A stretch of DNA of 64,000 nt from an uncultured Kordiimonas sp. (GTDB taxonomy: Bacteria; Pseudomonadota; Alphaproteobacteria; Sphingomonadales; Kordiimonadaceae). Shown piece by piece: positions 51,686-59,896 of the stretch. The first letter of the stretch is position 1, and each line of letters begins with the position of its first letter. Under the pieces are notes generated by a model, which saw only the letters and a program-made list of their open reading frames with translations, was not told the DNA's origin and searched no databases. The translations under genes were made by a program, and so were the position numbers. The stretch is from assembly GCA_947503625.1 (NCBI GenBank), contig CANNEK010000001.1, forward strand, positions 924,152 through 988,151, in the 5' to 3' direction.

Positions 51686-53865
51686 TTCCCCTGTTTTCCG
51701 GGCCGGTATTGTCGGGTCGCGTTTGCAAGAACGGCTTCGCGGTTTGTTAGCGCGCGCCGCCAGCGTTTTTCCACAAATAACGGCACCTGATCTGCATAGT
51801 GAGGCGAGGTTTCATCAAGAGTTGCACTGCCGAACTGATGCACCACCTCGGCGCGCTGAGAGCCATCTGCGGCCCATTCAACAAAACCAATCCATGTATC
51901 ACCATGGGTCGCAGCTGCCACTCCCCCGCCATTGTCACCGGCGGCATAAATCGCTCGCAGTGTGTCGGGTCCACCATCAACAGGCAGGCTCACGTCGCCG
52001 CGGACCATACGGCTGACTTCACCCCATGCCGGGTCAATGCCGCCATGATATTCTTTAAGATAGGAAACCGCCCATTGCAGGGCATTCGAAAGCGCCTCGT
52101 CAGACTCGTCTTCCCGATCCGTCTTGCTTTGCTGCCTCAACGCCATAATCGGCAAGGCGGCGTGTGTGTTGTCCACGTCAGTTGACCTGTTCCATGCACC
52201 CACGTGGGCAGCAGCCCTAGCAAGTTCCGGGTCATCATTGAAATCAAGCGCAGCCATCCTGCTGGCAAGGCGCGCAACCCGCGAGCCGGGCGCATAGTCA
52301 TCATCAAATTTAATCTCCAGCAGGCGCTCCCGGCTAACAGGTGTCACGCCGTCCGTGAGTTCAATCAGCCGCAGGGAGCGATTGGTCTGGTTGGTGGCAA
52401 GCCCCATGATGGCGGGAAACTGCGCTGCCTGCAGGTTATCAGGTCCGTCTGTGGCACTGAAAGGCGTGTTGTTGGCATTGAAAACCAGACCGGATGCAGG
52501 GTTCACCAGTTTCGGCACGCTTTCATAGGGCCGGTATCCGTTCCAGATCAAATCAGACCGGTCCCCCGGCATGTCCTTCGACCAGTCCCAGCCATCGGCG
52601 CGGTTCGGATACTGCGCGTTATGGATAAAGGCCACGTTGCTGTTCCTGTCTGCATAAACATAATTGATGCTCGGCAGCGCATTCATCTTCATGGCAGCCA
52701 TGAAGTCATCAAAAGTCGTGGCCCGGTTCAGATTGTAGTATTGTTCAAGCTGCCGCACTTCACCCATCCCTGCATACCGCAAGGCAAATGCGTTCTCGCC
52801 GTTCACGATCACCGGGCCATGGCGACTGCGCAGCAACTGCCGTTTGGCCTCGAACACAAAGGGGCCCCAAAGCTTTACCGGGATGACAACTTCTTCCACC
52901 TCGAAGTCGATCCATTCACCGTCCAGACGATATTGCAGCGGGTTTTCCGGGTTGCGTGTCAGCACATAAATGTCAGATAAATCAATATGGTTAACCGTGT
53001 TGGCCCAGCCCAGATTGTCATTAAACCCGTGCAGGATCACGGGCGTGCCCGGGAACACGCCACCGGTGATGTTCAGGCCTTCCTGTGAACTCAGGTGCGC
53101 TTCGTACCAGGCAACCGGGCCGGTCATTGGCTGGTGCGAGTTGATCAGCAGGCGGGTGACATTGTCGGTAGAGCGCGAGGCCGCAACAGCAATCGCGTTT
53201 GAACCAAGCTCGGCATGCACTTCGGGGCCAACCAGAAAAGCCTTCTGATCACCAACGGGCGCCAGCGCAATCTCGGCGTTGCGGCCTTCGGCAAAAAGGC
53301 CCTGCAACACCTTGTCGAGCCCGTAGAAAAACGGGGTTTTGAACATGAAACCGGCGATCACATCCTGTGCCTTGAAGGGTGCGAGGCCAGTCCATGTCGC
53401 TTCCGGGTTTTCTGCTGCATAAAGGTTGATGCCGGCGGCATAAGCCTCTGCAATTGCTCGCACATTTTCAGGTATCTCAGCCTCATAGGCACCATCAAGC
53501 CGGTCCCATACATCGAAGAAAGAGACGATATAATCGGCGGGTGCGGCGTCTGCACCGCGGTAGCGGGCCAGCGTGCCACGGGTTGCAGCAACAACTTCCT
53601 GTATGGTCTCGAAATCATCTTCCGCATGAGCGTAGGCAAGGCCAAAGCTGGTGTCTGCATCGCGTGCGCCAAAGATGTGCGGCACACCCCACTCATCGCG
53701 GATTATTTCGGCATCGTAACGAGCAGCATCCGCCGCCAGAACGTCATAACCCGGGTTTTCCGGCAGCGGATCGTAAAGATAAACCGCCAAAAAAGCAGTC
53801 AAACTTGCCAAAAAGAGAAGTGAAATGCGCGAAATGCGCGCCACCATGGTTGGTTTCTGACGCAT
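51682..53865 (-). CDS. Penicillin-acylase-family Ntn hydrolase, exported or membrane anchored
   Basis: A 727-residue precursor of the penicillin G acylase / acyl-homoserine-lactone acylase family. ATG 53865 has GGGGAG upstream; the N-terminal hydrophobic segment is residues 13-30. The alpha chain starts with DEWGVPHIFGARDADTSFGLAYAHAEDDF. Autoproteolysis would free S222 in ELGSNAIAVA as the catalytic N-terminal serine of the beta chain, and HGFNDNLGWANTVNHID completes the site. The substrate cannot be read from the sequence; quorum-signal degradation or amide scavenging are options. The DUF6151 gene is coupled to it. Confidence 0.88.
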   Translation of the reverse strand: MRQKPTMVARISRISLLFLASLTAFLAVYLYDPLPENPGYDVLAADAARYDAEIIRDEWGVPHIFGARDADTSFGLAYAHAEDDFETIQEVVAATRGTLARYRGADAAPADYIVSFFDVWDRLDGAYEAEIPENVRAIAEAYAAGINLYAAENPEATWTGLAPFKAQDVIAGFMFKTPFFYGLDKVLQGLFAEGRNAEIALAPVGDQKAFLVGPEVHAELGSNAIAVAASRSTDNVTRLLINSHQPMTGPVAWYEAHLSSQEGLNITGGVFPGTPVILHGFNDNLGWANTVNHIDLSDIYVLTRNPENPLQYRLDGEWIDFEVEEVVIPVKLWGPFVFEAKRQLLRSRHGPVIVNGENAFALRYAGMGEVRQLEQYYNLNRATTFDDFMAAMKMNALPSINYVYADRNSNVAFIHNAQYPNRADGWDWSKDMPGDRSDLIWNGYRPYESVPKLVNPASGLVFNANNTPFSATDGPDNLQAAQFPAIMGLATNQTNRSLRLIELTDGVTPVSRERLLEIKFDDDYAPGSRVARLASRMAALDFNDDPELARAAAHVGAWNRSTDVDNTHAALPIMALRQQSKTDREDESDEALSNALQWAVSYLKEYHGGIDPAWGEVSRMVRGDVSLPVDGGPDTLRAIYAAGDNGGGVAAATHGDTWIGFVEWAADGSQRAEVVHQFGSATLDETSPHYADQVPLFVEKRWRRALTNREAVLANATRQYRPGKQGK

Positions 53866-53940
53866 TTTTAATGCTCCCCAGCTTTTAAAAGTCAAAATCG
53901 ATTTTTGTGCACATTTTACAATTTAGTGTTCCCGCTTCGT

Positions 53941-55683
53941 CTAGTTGCCGCCTCTTGGCACCGCCGCCCATGATTTGATCAGTTCGTCATAGTCGACCGT
54001 AACACCCTGCGGTTTTTCGTTATCGAGTTTCGCCTTGGGTGCGCCCGGCTGGCTGAGCCAGTATTCAGCATCGCGCGGCGGGTTAAGTTTGGGTCCGCAG
54101 GTTTCCTGAACACCGGCACGCTCCAGGCGGCGCAAAATCCGGTCCTGCTGGCTGGCGAGGCTGTCCATCGCTTCCTGCGGGGTTTTATCACCCGAAATCG
54201 CGTCGCCGATATCCTGCCACCATAATTGCGCAAGGCGGGGGTAGTCCGGGATGTTGGTGCCCGTCGGCGTCCACAGCACCCGGGAGTTGGAACGGTAAAA
54301 TTCCACTAGCCCACCAAGGGAAGGCGCGCGCTCGGTCATGCTGTCGTCCCAGATGTCGCTTTCGCGCACGAACGTCAGGCCAACATGGCTTTTCTTCAGA
54401 GACACTGTTTTGGAAACCACGAACTGCGCATAAAGCCACGCGGCCTGCGCCCGGTCCACCGGGGTTGATTTCATCAGCGTCCATGCGCCGGTGTCCTGAT
54501 AACCAAGCTTCATGCCTTCCGCATAGTAGGCACCGCGCGGGGACGGGGCCATGCGCCACTTGGGTGCCTCGCCGTCCATCACCGCAATGCCCGGCTTCAC
54601 CATGTCGGCGGTGAAGGCCGTGTACCAGAAAATCTGCTGCGCGATCGCGCCCTGCGCGGGCACGGGGCCAGCTTCCGAAAACGTCATGCCGCCAGCGGTG
54701 GGCGGCGCATAGTTCTTGAGCCAGTCAATATATTTGGTCACCGAATACACAGCCGCCGGGCCGTTGGTGGCCCCGCCGCGCGTCACGGATGATCCGGCGG
54801 GCGAGCAGCCTTCAACCCGAATGCCCCATTCATCAACCGGCTTGCCGTTTGGCAGGCCCACATCGCCTGCCCCCGCCATCGACAGCCACGCATCGGTGAA
54901 GCGCCAGCCAAGGGACGGGTCTTTCTTGCCGTAATCCATGTGACCATAAACCTTCTGGCCGTCAATTTCGCCCACATCGTTGGTGAAGAAATTCGCGATG
55001 TCCTCATAGGCCGACCAGTTCACCGGCACGCCCAGTTCATAGCCATATTTTGCCTTGAACTGCGCTTTCAGGTCAGGGTCTGTGAACCAGTCGTACCGGA
55101 ACCAGTAAAGGTTGGCGAACTGCTGGTCGGGCAGCTGGTAAAGCTTGCCGTCCGGCGCGGTGGTGAAGGAACTGCCGATAAAATCATCGATATCAAGCAT
55201 GGGGTTGGTAACCGCCGCGCCCTCGCCCGCCATCCAGTCGGTCAGGTTGCGCACCTGATTATAGCGGTAATGCGTGCCGATCAGGTCGCTGTCGTTGATA
55301 TAGGCATCATAAATGTTGCGGTTGGACTGCATCTGGGTTTGCAGCTTTTCAACCACATCGCCTTCGCCGATCAGGTCGTGGTTTACCCGAATACCGGTAA
55401 TCTCGTAAAAGGCTTCGGCCAGCACGCGCGCTTCATATTCGTGGGTTGTCAGGGTTTCGGACACCACATTGATTGTCATGCCCTTATAGGGCTCTGCCGC
55501 TTTGGCGAACCACGCCAGCTCTGCCAGTTGTTCCTCGCGGCTAAGCGTGGACTGCTGAAATTCAGCATCAATCCATTTGTTGGCGGCGTCTTCGTTCGCA
55601 CCAAGGGGCGCAACTGCAATCAGCGCCGCAGCGATGGTGGCGGCGTATTTCCCTGAACCTTTAAACCCTGAAACTTTTAACAA
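53941..55683 (-). CDS. Extracellular solute-binding protein of a carbohydrate ABC importer, orphan
   Basis: A 580-residue family-1 type solute-binding protein. TTG 55683, preceded by GGGAGAG, gives a signal peptide ending near PLGA (residue 28). The domain shows INVVSETLTTHEYEARVLAEAF, DGKLYQLPDQQFANLYWFRYDWF and TSTPVDRAQAAWLYAQFVVS-like segments, similar to large sugar/polyol-binding proteins of alphaproteobacteria. No permease or ATPase genes adjoin it on either side; downstream is a penicillin acylase and upstream a gene remnant, so the rest of the importer was lost or lies elsewhere. Confidence 0.85.
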   Translation of the reverse strand: MLKVSGFKGSGKYAATIAAALIAVAPLGANEDAANKWIDAEFQQSTLSREEQLAELAWFAKAAEPYKGMTINVVSETLTTHEYEARVLAEAFYEITGIRVNHDLIGEGDVVEKLQTQMQSNRNIYDAYINDSDLIGTHYRYNQVRNLTDWMAGEGAAVTNPMLDIDDFIGSSFTTAPDGKLYQLPDQQFANLYWFRYDWFTDPDLKAQFKAKYGYELGVPVNWSAYEDIANFFTNDVGEIDGQKVYGHMDYGKKDPSLGWRFTDAWLSMAGAGDVGLPNGKPVDEWGIRVEGCSPAGSSVTRGGATNGPAAVYSVTKYIDWLKNYAPPTAGGMTFSEAGPVPAQGAIAQQIFWYTAFTADMVKPGIAVMDGEAPKWRMAPSPRGAYYAEGMKLGYQDTGAWTLMKSTPVDRAQAAWLYAQFVVSKTVSLKKSHVGLTFVRESDIWDDSMTERAPSLGGLVEFYRSNSRVLWTPTGTNIPDYPRLAQLWWQDIGDAISGDKTPQEAMDSLASQQDRILRRLERAGVQETCGPKLNPPRDAEYWLSQPGAPKAKLDNEKPQGVTVDYDELIKSWAAVPRGGN

Positions 55684-55778
55684 GTGTTCTCTCCCTACCC
55701 TTGTCTGGCCTTGAAAGCATGACATAGGTCGAAATTCAACCAGACCCAGCGCAAGGGTGCAAGCCTGCAATTGCCCGG

Positions 55779-55910
55779 TCAGCCAATATCCGCAACAACA
55801 AGCCGGTAGCCGATATCAAGTTCGCCCAGCGCCATCAGGTCGCCGTAGCGCTGGGCCCACGCGCCAGAGTTCAGGTCTGCCTCAAGCGGCCCATGGCAGC
55901 GAACGCCCGC
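55779..55910 (-). pseudogene. Remnant of a protein C-terminus (43 codons, no start)
   Basis: A leftward frame that begins right after the stop of the next gene upstream, in the same phase, and runs 43 codons to TGA at 55779-55781. It contains DLNSGAWAQRYGDLMALGEL and GYRLVVAD, which reads like a genuine protein tail and resembles, from memory, the C-terminus of certain class I SAM-dependent methyltransferases. No start or upstream domain exists, so it looks like debris from a deletion. A chance open frame cannot be excluded. Confidence 0.45.
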
Positions 55911-56807
55911 TTAGTATCCGGGGCGATAGCCGGTATACAGCCGGTAAACGGCCTCTGCCTCGCGGGAAAGCGCGCAGGAAAGAAAGTTCAGGCCCGAACC
56001 CCGGGGTTCGATATCATGAACGGCGGCAAGCGCCACATCGCGTAACAGCACAGCCCCGCCCATCAGCTGGCAGATGGGTTCTTCCATCGCCAGCAGGGTT
56101 TGCTCGTCAGGCAGGTAGGACCTGTCCAGCTTGCGGGCTATTTTTTTCAGCCCGGCACGGCGGTGCATTTCCTTATAGAGCTGCACTTCATGCTCCGTTT
56201 GCCAGCCATCGGGGATGGTGTCTTCGGCAGGAGCCTCTTCAGGGGCCGGTTCGGATGCCGGTGTTTCTTCGGGTGTTTTTGGCGTGTCTTCCAGACTTCC
56301 GTCCGGCTCGCCTTCCTGCCCTTCGTTTGGATACAGCGTTTCATGATTGATGCTGAGCGCTTCATAAAAGGGTGTGACCGATTTGACGTGGTCAAGGAAG
56401 CGCCCTTGTTTCATCAGGGTGATATGCACCGGCATACCCAGCCGTTCGGTCAGCGTGGCCATCACGCCCGCGCGCCATTCTTCGGCCTTTGCCGGGATAC
56501 GGTTACTGGTGACGATCAGCGTGTAGGGCTCGTCCACCGCCACCATCGCAGCCCCGTCGCTGTGGGCCCCGTGCAGGATGATCTGGCAGATGCGCCGGGT
56601 GCGGGGTGGCTTGCGCGAGAGCGCGCGCATGCGACTGTCGTGCGCGGCAAATGTTTCAAGGATGGTTTCGCGGATGTGCCGCAGGTTCACCGCCCGCTGC
56701 TGTTCGCGGGTCAGACGTTTCGGGCGGTTCGAGCGAACGGGTTCTTCGGGTGGTGTTTCAAGTATTGGTTGTGGTGTTTCTTGTGTGCTAAACGTGTGAT
56801 CAGCCAT
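55911..56807 (-). CDS. Degenerate nucleotidyltransferase/HEPN-like protein
   Basis: A 298-residue cytoplasmic protein. Residues about 70-165 follow the outline of MNT-type nucleotidyltransferases fused to HEPN domains (ICQIILHGAHSDGA, YTLIVTSN, AEEWRAGVMATLTERLG, ALSINHETLYPNEG), but the GSxxxG and DxD metal motifs are not intact, so it is probably inactive as a nucleotidyltransferase. A Glu/Pro-rich linker (about 170-205) leads to a helical C-terminal part. I start at ATG 56807 with GGAGG before it. MNT-HEPN pairs are often toxin-antitoxin or defence related, and it borders the AT-rich island, but this assignment is tentative. Confidence 0.5.
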   Translation of the reverse strand: MADHTFSTQETPQPILETPPEEPVRSNRPKRLTREQQRAVNLRHIRETILETFAAHDSRMRALSRKPPRTRRICQIILHGAHSDGAAMVAVDEPYTLIVTSNRIPAKAEEWRAGVMATLTERLGMPVHITLMKQGRFLDHVKSVTPFYEALSINHETLYPNEGQEGEPDGSLEDTPKTPEETPASEPAPEEAPAEDTIPDGWQTEHEVQLYKEMHRRAGLKKIARKLDRSYLPDEQTLLAMEEPICQLMGGAVLLRDVALAAVHDIEPRGSGLNFLSCALSREAEAVYRLYTGYRPGY

Positions 56808-56975
56808 GCCGACCTCCATAGGGTTGGTTGTGGTTAGGCCCGGTGAGGTGTTGCAAGCGCCTTACCGGGTCGTCATTGAATTAAATTAAGTACCAGTACG
56901 CATAATAAGTACTTTTCGAATTATGTCAAACGTAATGATTGTCAAAATCGCAGTTGTTGGGCTAACACCACAGGT

Positions 56976-57197
56976 ATGATTACGATCGGACAGATTAAAG
57001 CGGCCCGCGCCTTTCTCGAGCTTACGCAAGCGGAACTGGCAGAAAAGGCCGGTATTTCCTTGGCTGCTTTAAACAAGTTGGAACGCGGCATTGTGGAACC
57101 CCACCGAGCCACAGTTCAGGCCCTCCAGATCGCCCTCGAAAAAGCAGGCATCGAATTCACCAACGACGGCAGCCCCGGCGTGAAATTGAAGAAATAG
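56976..57197 (+). CDS. XRE-family HTH regulator
   Basis: A 73-residue DNA-binding protein, almost only a helix-turn-helix: IGQIKAARAFLELTQAELAE and AGISLAALNKLERG, ending GIEFTNDGSPGVKLKK, the tail typical of short alphaproteobacterial Cro/C1 regulators. The ribosome site is weak. Upstream lie AAGTAC (56888) and AAGTACTT (56907-56914), possible operator half-sites. It precedes the HNH gene by 32 bases and probably controls it and perhaps the whole island. A second copy of its C-terminal coding sequence occurs at 58305-58361. Confidence 0.88.
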   Translation: MITIGQIKAARAFLELTQAELAEKAGISLAALNKLERGIVEPHRATVQALQIALEKAGIEFTNDGSPGVKLKK

Positions 57198-57229
57198 TCC
57201 AAACTCAGTTTTTTCAACCAAGAGACAAA

Positions 57230-58303
57230 ATGCAACCGGATTTCAACAAAAAGACCGTCGATGTGCTGGCAAAACGCGCAGCTTACCGATGCTCTAATCC
57301 GGACTGCCGAGTATCAACTGTAGGACCTAACTCCGACCCAGAGAAAGCGACTACTATTGGTGAGGCCGCTCATATCTGTGGCGCAAGGGACAAAAGCGCC
57401 CGATACAATGTCAATATGTCAGATATAGCGCGTGCAGAGATCACCAACGCGATTTGGCTTTGCCGCAACTGCCATAAAAAAATTGACAGAGATGAACAGC
57501 TTTATGCGCCCGATTTGCTGTTCGCTTGGCGCGAACAACATGAAGAATTTGTAGCTGCTGAATTGGGAAACGCTAGCGACCGGATTCGCACTAATCTTGA
57601 CAGTTTAGATATCGAAGAGTTTTCCAGTTATCCACCAGTCATCCGAAGGATTGCCATTGACAAGCCTGAGGGGTGGGAGTGGAGGTTAACTGCTGAACTC
57701 ATGCGCCACCTTAACAAGAAGCCAATTAGGAGGCTGCAGGACTTAAGAGACAACCTTTATGTCTCCTCGGTTCGGGTTGTAGAAGAAAGCGAAGTACCCG
57801 ACTGGGCAAATGATGTAATCGAAGAAATGTTAGTTCTTATTTCTCCAGTGACCAACTTGTTATCTCGGTTGACTGATAGTTGGGGCACATCAGGTGTTAG
57901 TGGCGATATCCACGAGATACATCATATATGCTGTCTTATTCGAGATTATTTGGAACAAATCATCCATCACGAAGAAAGATTACATCATACACGGGTGCCC
58001 AAACGATACAAAGGTGTAGCCCAAATGCTACAAGACCTTTTAGGTTCTCAGATAGACAAATTTGACTCCATTCCCGACTTCTTGGACGAGGCGGTTTCCT
58101 TGGCAATGAGTGAACATGAAGGGACCACTGAAGACCCCCTAGTCATACAAAAAACAATCGAATTCACGTTACCCAAAAACTGGAACAAAAAGTTTGAGCG
58201 TGAACTTAGGCAAGCAAGCGGCAAAAGAAGTCTTCATCAGTTCGATGGCTGTCTAACATTATTGGTATTAGCTGCAATAGTTTTTGTTGTAGTCATCGCC
58301 TAA
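57230..58303 (+). CDS. HNH-domain protein with C-terminal membrane anchor
   Basis: A 357-residue protein. The N-terminal HNH nuclease module has zinc cysteines C21 and C26 (CSNPDC) and C78, C81 (CRNCHKKID) and the H48 / N73 / H82 positions of the HNH active site (EAAHIC, ITNAIWLC, CHKKID). Residues 110-330 are an unrecognised helical region with several His-rich turns (HEIHHICC, IIHHEERLHH). The last 18 residues (CLTLLVLAAIVFVVVIA) form a transmembrane helix, placing a DNA- or RNA-cutting domain at the membrane, an arrangement fitting a defence effector. The ribosome site is AAGAGA. Confidence 0.75.
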   Translation: MQPDFNKKTVDVLAKRAAYRCSNPDCRVSTVGPNSDPEKATTIGEAAHICGARDKSARYNVNMSDIARAEITNAIWLCRNCHKKIDRDEQLYAPDLLFAWREQHEEFVAAELGNASDRIRTNLDSLDIEEFSSYPPVIRRIAIDKPEGWEWRLTAELMRHLNKKPIRRLQDLRDNLYVSSVRVVEESEVPDWANDVIEEMLVLISPVTNLLSRLTDSWGTSGVSGDIHEIHHICCLIRDYLEQIIHHEERLHHTRVPKRYKGVAQMLQDLLGSQIDKFDSIPDFLDEAVSLAMSEHEGTTEDPLVIQKTIEFTLPKNWNKKFERELRQASGKRSLHQFDGCLTLLVLAAIVFVVVIA

Positions 58304-58304
58304 C

Positions 58305-58361
58305 GAAGAAATAGAGGGCATCGAATTTGCCAATGGCGCCGACAGCGAGCTAAGATGCTAA
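58305..58361 (+). pseudogene. Fragment resembling the C-terminus of an XRE regulator
   Basis: Directly after the HNH stop, 18 codons read EEIEGIEFANGADSELRC and stop. This parallels EKAGIEFTNDGSPGVKL at the end of the XRE gene; GGCATCGAATT is identical in both (57147-57157, 58317-58327). GAAGAAATAG also occurs in both places (57188-57197, 58305-58314). It looks like the remnant of a duplicated regulator gene flanking the HNH gene. Confidence 0.5.
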
Positions 58362-58508
58362 CAGCGAAATCCGTGTACTCTATGTTGAGACACACGAAGA
58401 TCAACAAATTACAAGTACATTCCCGACTTATCGAAATTTTGCGTTCCGAACCAAGGCTTAAAATACTTCCTAGGTTGTGTTACTATTGACACTAACAGGG
58501 GAGATTTT

Positions 58509-58736
58509 ATGGAACGTTATGCGGATAACAATAACAACTCCGGAGTAGCTGGTTATGATCTTGGCCCTGACTATATCAGGGTTCAGTTCAAAGATGGGGC
58601 AATCTACTTATACACCGACGCCAGTGCTGGTAGGCAGAACATAAGTCAAATGAAGTCTTTAGCAATGCAGGGTGATGGTTTGAACGCTTACATCAATCGC
58701 CATGTTAGTAAATTGTACGCTAGAAAAGAACGTTAA
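58509..58736 (+). CDS. KTSC-domain small protein
   Basis: A 75-residue protein matching the KTSC domain (named from the lysyl-tRNA synthetase C-terminus): SGVAGYDLGPDYIRVQFKDGAIYLYTD followed by GLNAYINRHVSKLYARKE. The domain is found as a short stand-alone protein in phages and islands and its role is unknown. ATG 58509 follows GGGGAG. The 205 bases upstream contain the XRE-like fragment and probably the promoter. It is 28 bases ahead of the small membrane protein and may be first gene of the TIR operon. Confidence 0.75.
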   Translation: MERYADNNNNSGVAGYDLGPDYIRVQFKDGAIYLYTDASAGRQNISQMKSLAMQGDGLNAYINRHVSKLYARKER

Positions 58737-58764
58737 TTTGATGGATCGCGTGTAAGGGGCAACT

Positions 58765-59151
58765 ATGGAAGATAGTCATATCGAAATATACAGGCAACGA
58801 TACGAAACATTTAGACACTTTGATAAGCTAAGATGGCAAATGCTGCAGCTACTTGTTGCAATTGGGTCCGCAACAGCCCTTGTTCTAAGGTCTACTAAAG
58901 GCGAGGTTGAGTGGGGATTTTACCTTTTATTGGGTTCCGCACTGACCTTCAACGCCTTAGTCATTTTTAGAGTCAATTCTGGCATCCGCGCAAATTCAAT
59001 AGTGTTACACAAGGCAGCTGTTGAAATTGGTGACAGTAGTATTCCAGATGTTTCTGCCAACATAAAATCAGCATCACACTGGTTGGCAGTACTTGTTTTG
59101 ATTTTGGGATTGGGTTTGATCATCAAATCATTTTTCATGGTATATTTGTAA
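58765..59151 (+). CDS. Small three-helix membrane protein, probable effector of the TIR gene
   Basis: A 128-residue membrane protein. A charged amphipathic N-terminus (IEIYRQRYETFRHFDKLRW) leads into three hydrophobic segments at about 27-42, 48-69 and 104-127. A family name escapes me; the size and shape recall small SLATT-like and other 2-4 helix membrane effectors in nucleotide-signalling defence systems. ATG 58765 has AAGGGG upstream, and its stop lies 5 bases before the TIR gene, so the two are cotranscribed and probably co-translated. A pore-forming or membrane-disrupting role triggered by the TIR product is an inference. Confidence 0.7.
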   Translation: MEDSHIEIYRQRYETFRHFDKLRWQMLQLLVAIGSATALVLRSTKGEVEWGFYLLLGSALTFNALVIFRVNSGIRANSIVLHKAAVEIGDSSIPDVSANIKSASHWLAVLVLILGLGLIIKSFFMVYL

Positions 59152-59156
59152 CGCAA

Positions 59157-59780
59157 ATGACAAAAGCATTTATCAGCTATCATCATCGAAACGATCAGGT
59201 GTATCGCGAGCACCTCGGTACTCTAGCCGCTCACGGTGCTTTCTACGACCAATCTGTAGAAGTCGGCGACATTGACGACAATATGGAGCCTCAAGCAATA
59301 CGCAGAATTATACGCGACCAATATCTCCGTGACAGTGAAGTCACGATCTTACTCTGCGGGACCGAGACTAAGTATAGGAAACATGTCGACTGGGAACTAA
59401 AATCTAGCATGATCGACGGTGCCATAAATCGCCGCTCTGGAATACTAGTTGTATACGCTCCTACGATTAGACAAGACAATTGGTATGCTGATCTCCCTGG
59501 CGAAAAAGAAGCCATTTATTCGGATTACACAGGCAATTGGATTACATTGGAAACTAAAGCTGACTTCCAGAACAGCCACCCCTATTTGCCTGAGAGAATC
59601 ATCGACAACCTCAAAAACCCGAACGTCAAAATTTCGGTAGTCCAGTGGGATCGGATCAAAAACGACCCTAATGCCCTTCGTTTTCTGGTAGATGCAACTG
59701 CAAAGGTTGCAGCGACTAATCAGTACGATCTCCATTTACCAATGCGAATGCGTGACCATAATCCTAATCAATATTATTAG
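59157..59780 (+). CDS. ThsB-like TIR-domain protein (DUF1863/PF08937 type)
   Basis: A 207-residue TIR-fold protein. The first strand KAFISYHHRNDQ, the SVEVGDIDDN loop, RDQYLRDSEVTILLCGTETKYRKHVDWEL and ILVVYAP match the family now known from Thoeris ThsB, which makes an NAD-derived cyclic signal after phage infection. E80 in VDWEL is the residue expected to be catalytic or structural in the family. No SIR2-SLOG ThsA is present; the cotranscribed neighbour is a three-helix membrane protein instead. It has no ribosome site of its own and starts 5 bases after that gene, so it depends on coupling. Confidence 0.85.
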   Translation: MTKAFISYHHRNDQVYREHLGTLAAHGAFYDQSVEVGDIDDNMEPQAIRRIIRDQYLRDSEVTILLCGTETKYRKHVDWELKSSMIDGAINRRSGILVVYAPTIRQDNWYADLPGEKEAIYSDYTGNWITLETKADFQNSHPYLPERIIDNLKNPNVKISVVQWDRIKNDPNALRFLVDATAKVAATNQYDLHLPMRMRDHNPNQYY

Positions 59781-59896
59781 CACATTGCCCGCTGCACCGG
59801 TGGCCTTTAGGGTTTAGCGGGGTATTTTGTTTGCCTTTTTCTGGTGAACTCATGCTCTGGCGAACGCCCCTGTGAAGCGAACAAGGATTTGACGAC

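Larger units (their letters stand above)
56870..59795. mobile_element. AT-rich accessory island (candidate defence island)
   Basis: Between about 56870 and 59795 the base composition turns clearly more AT-rich than on both flanks and the genes change to XRE, HNH, KTSC, small membrane and TIR proteins. No integrase, transposase, tRNA or long flanking repeat marks the ends, so the mode of arrival is unknown. Confidence 0.6.
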
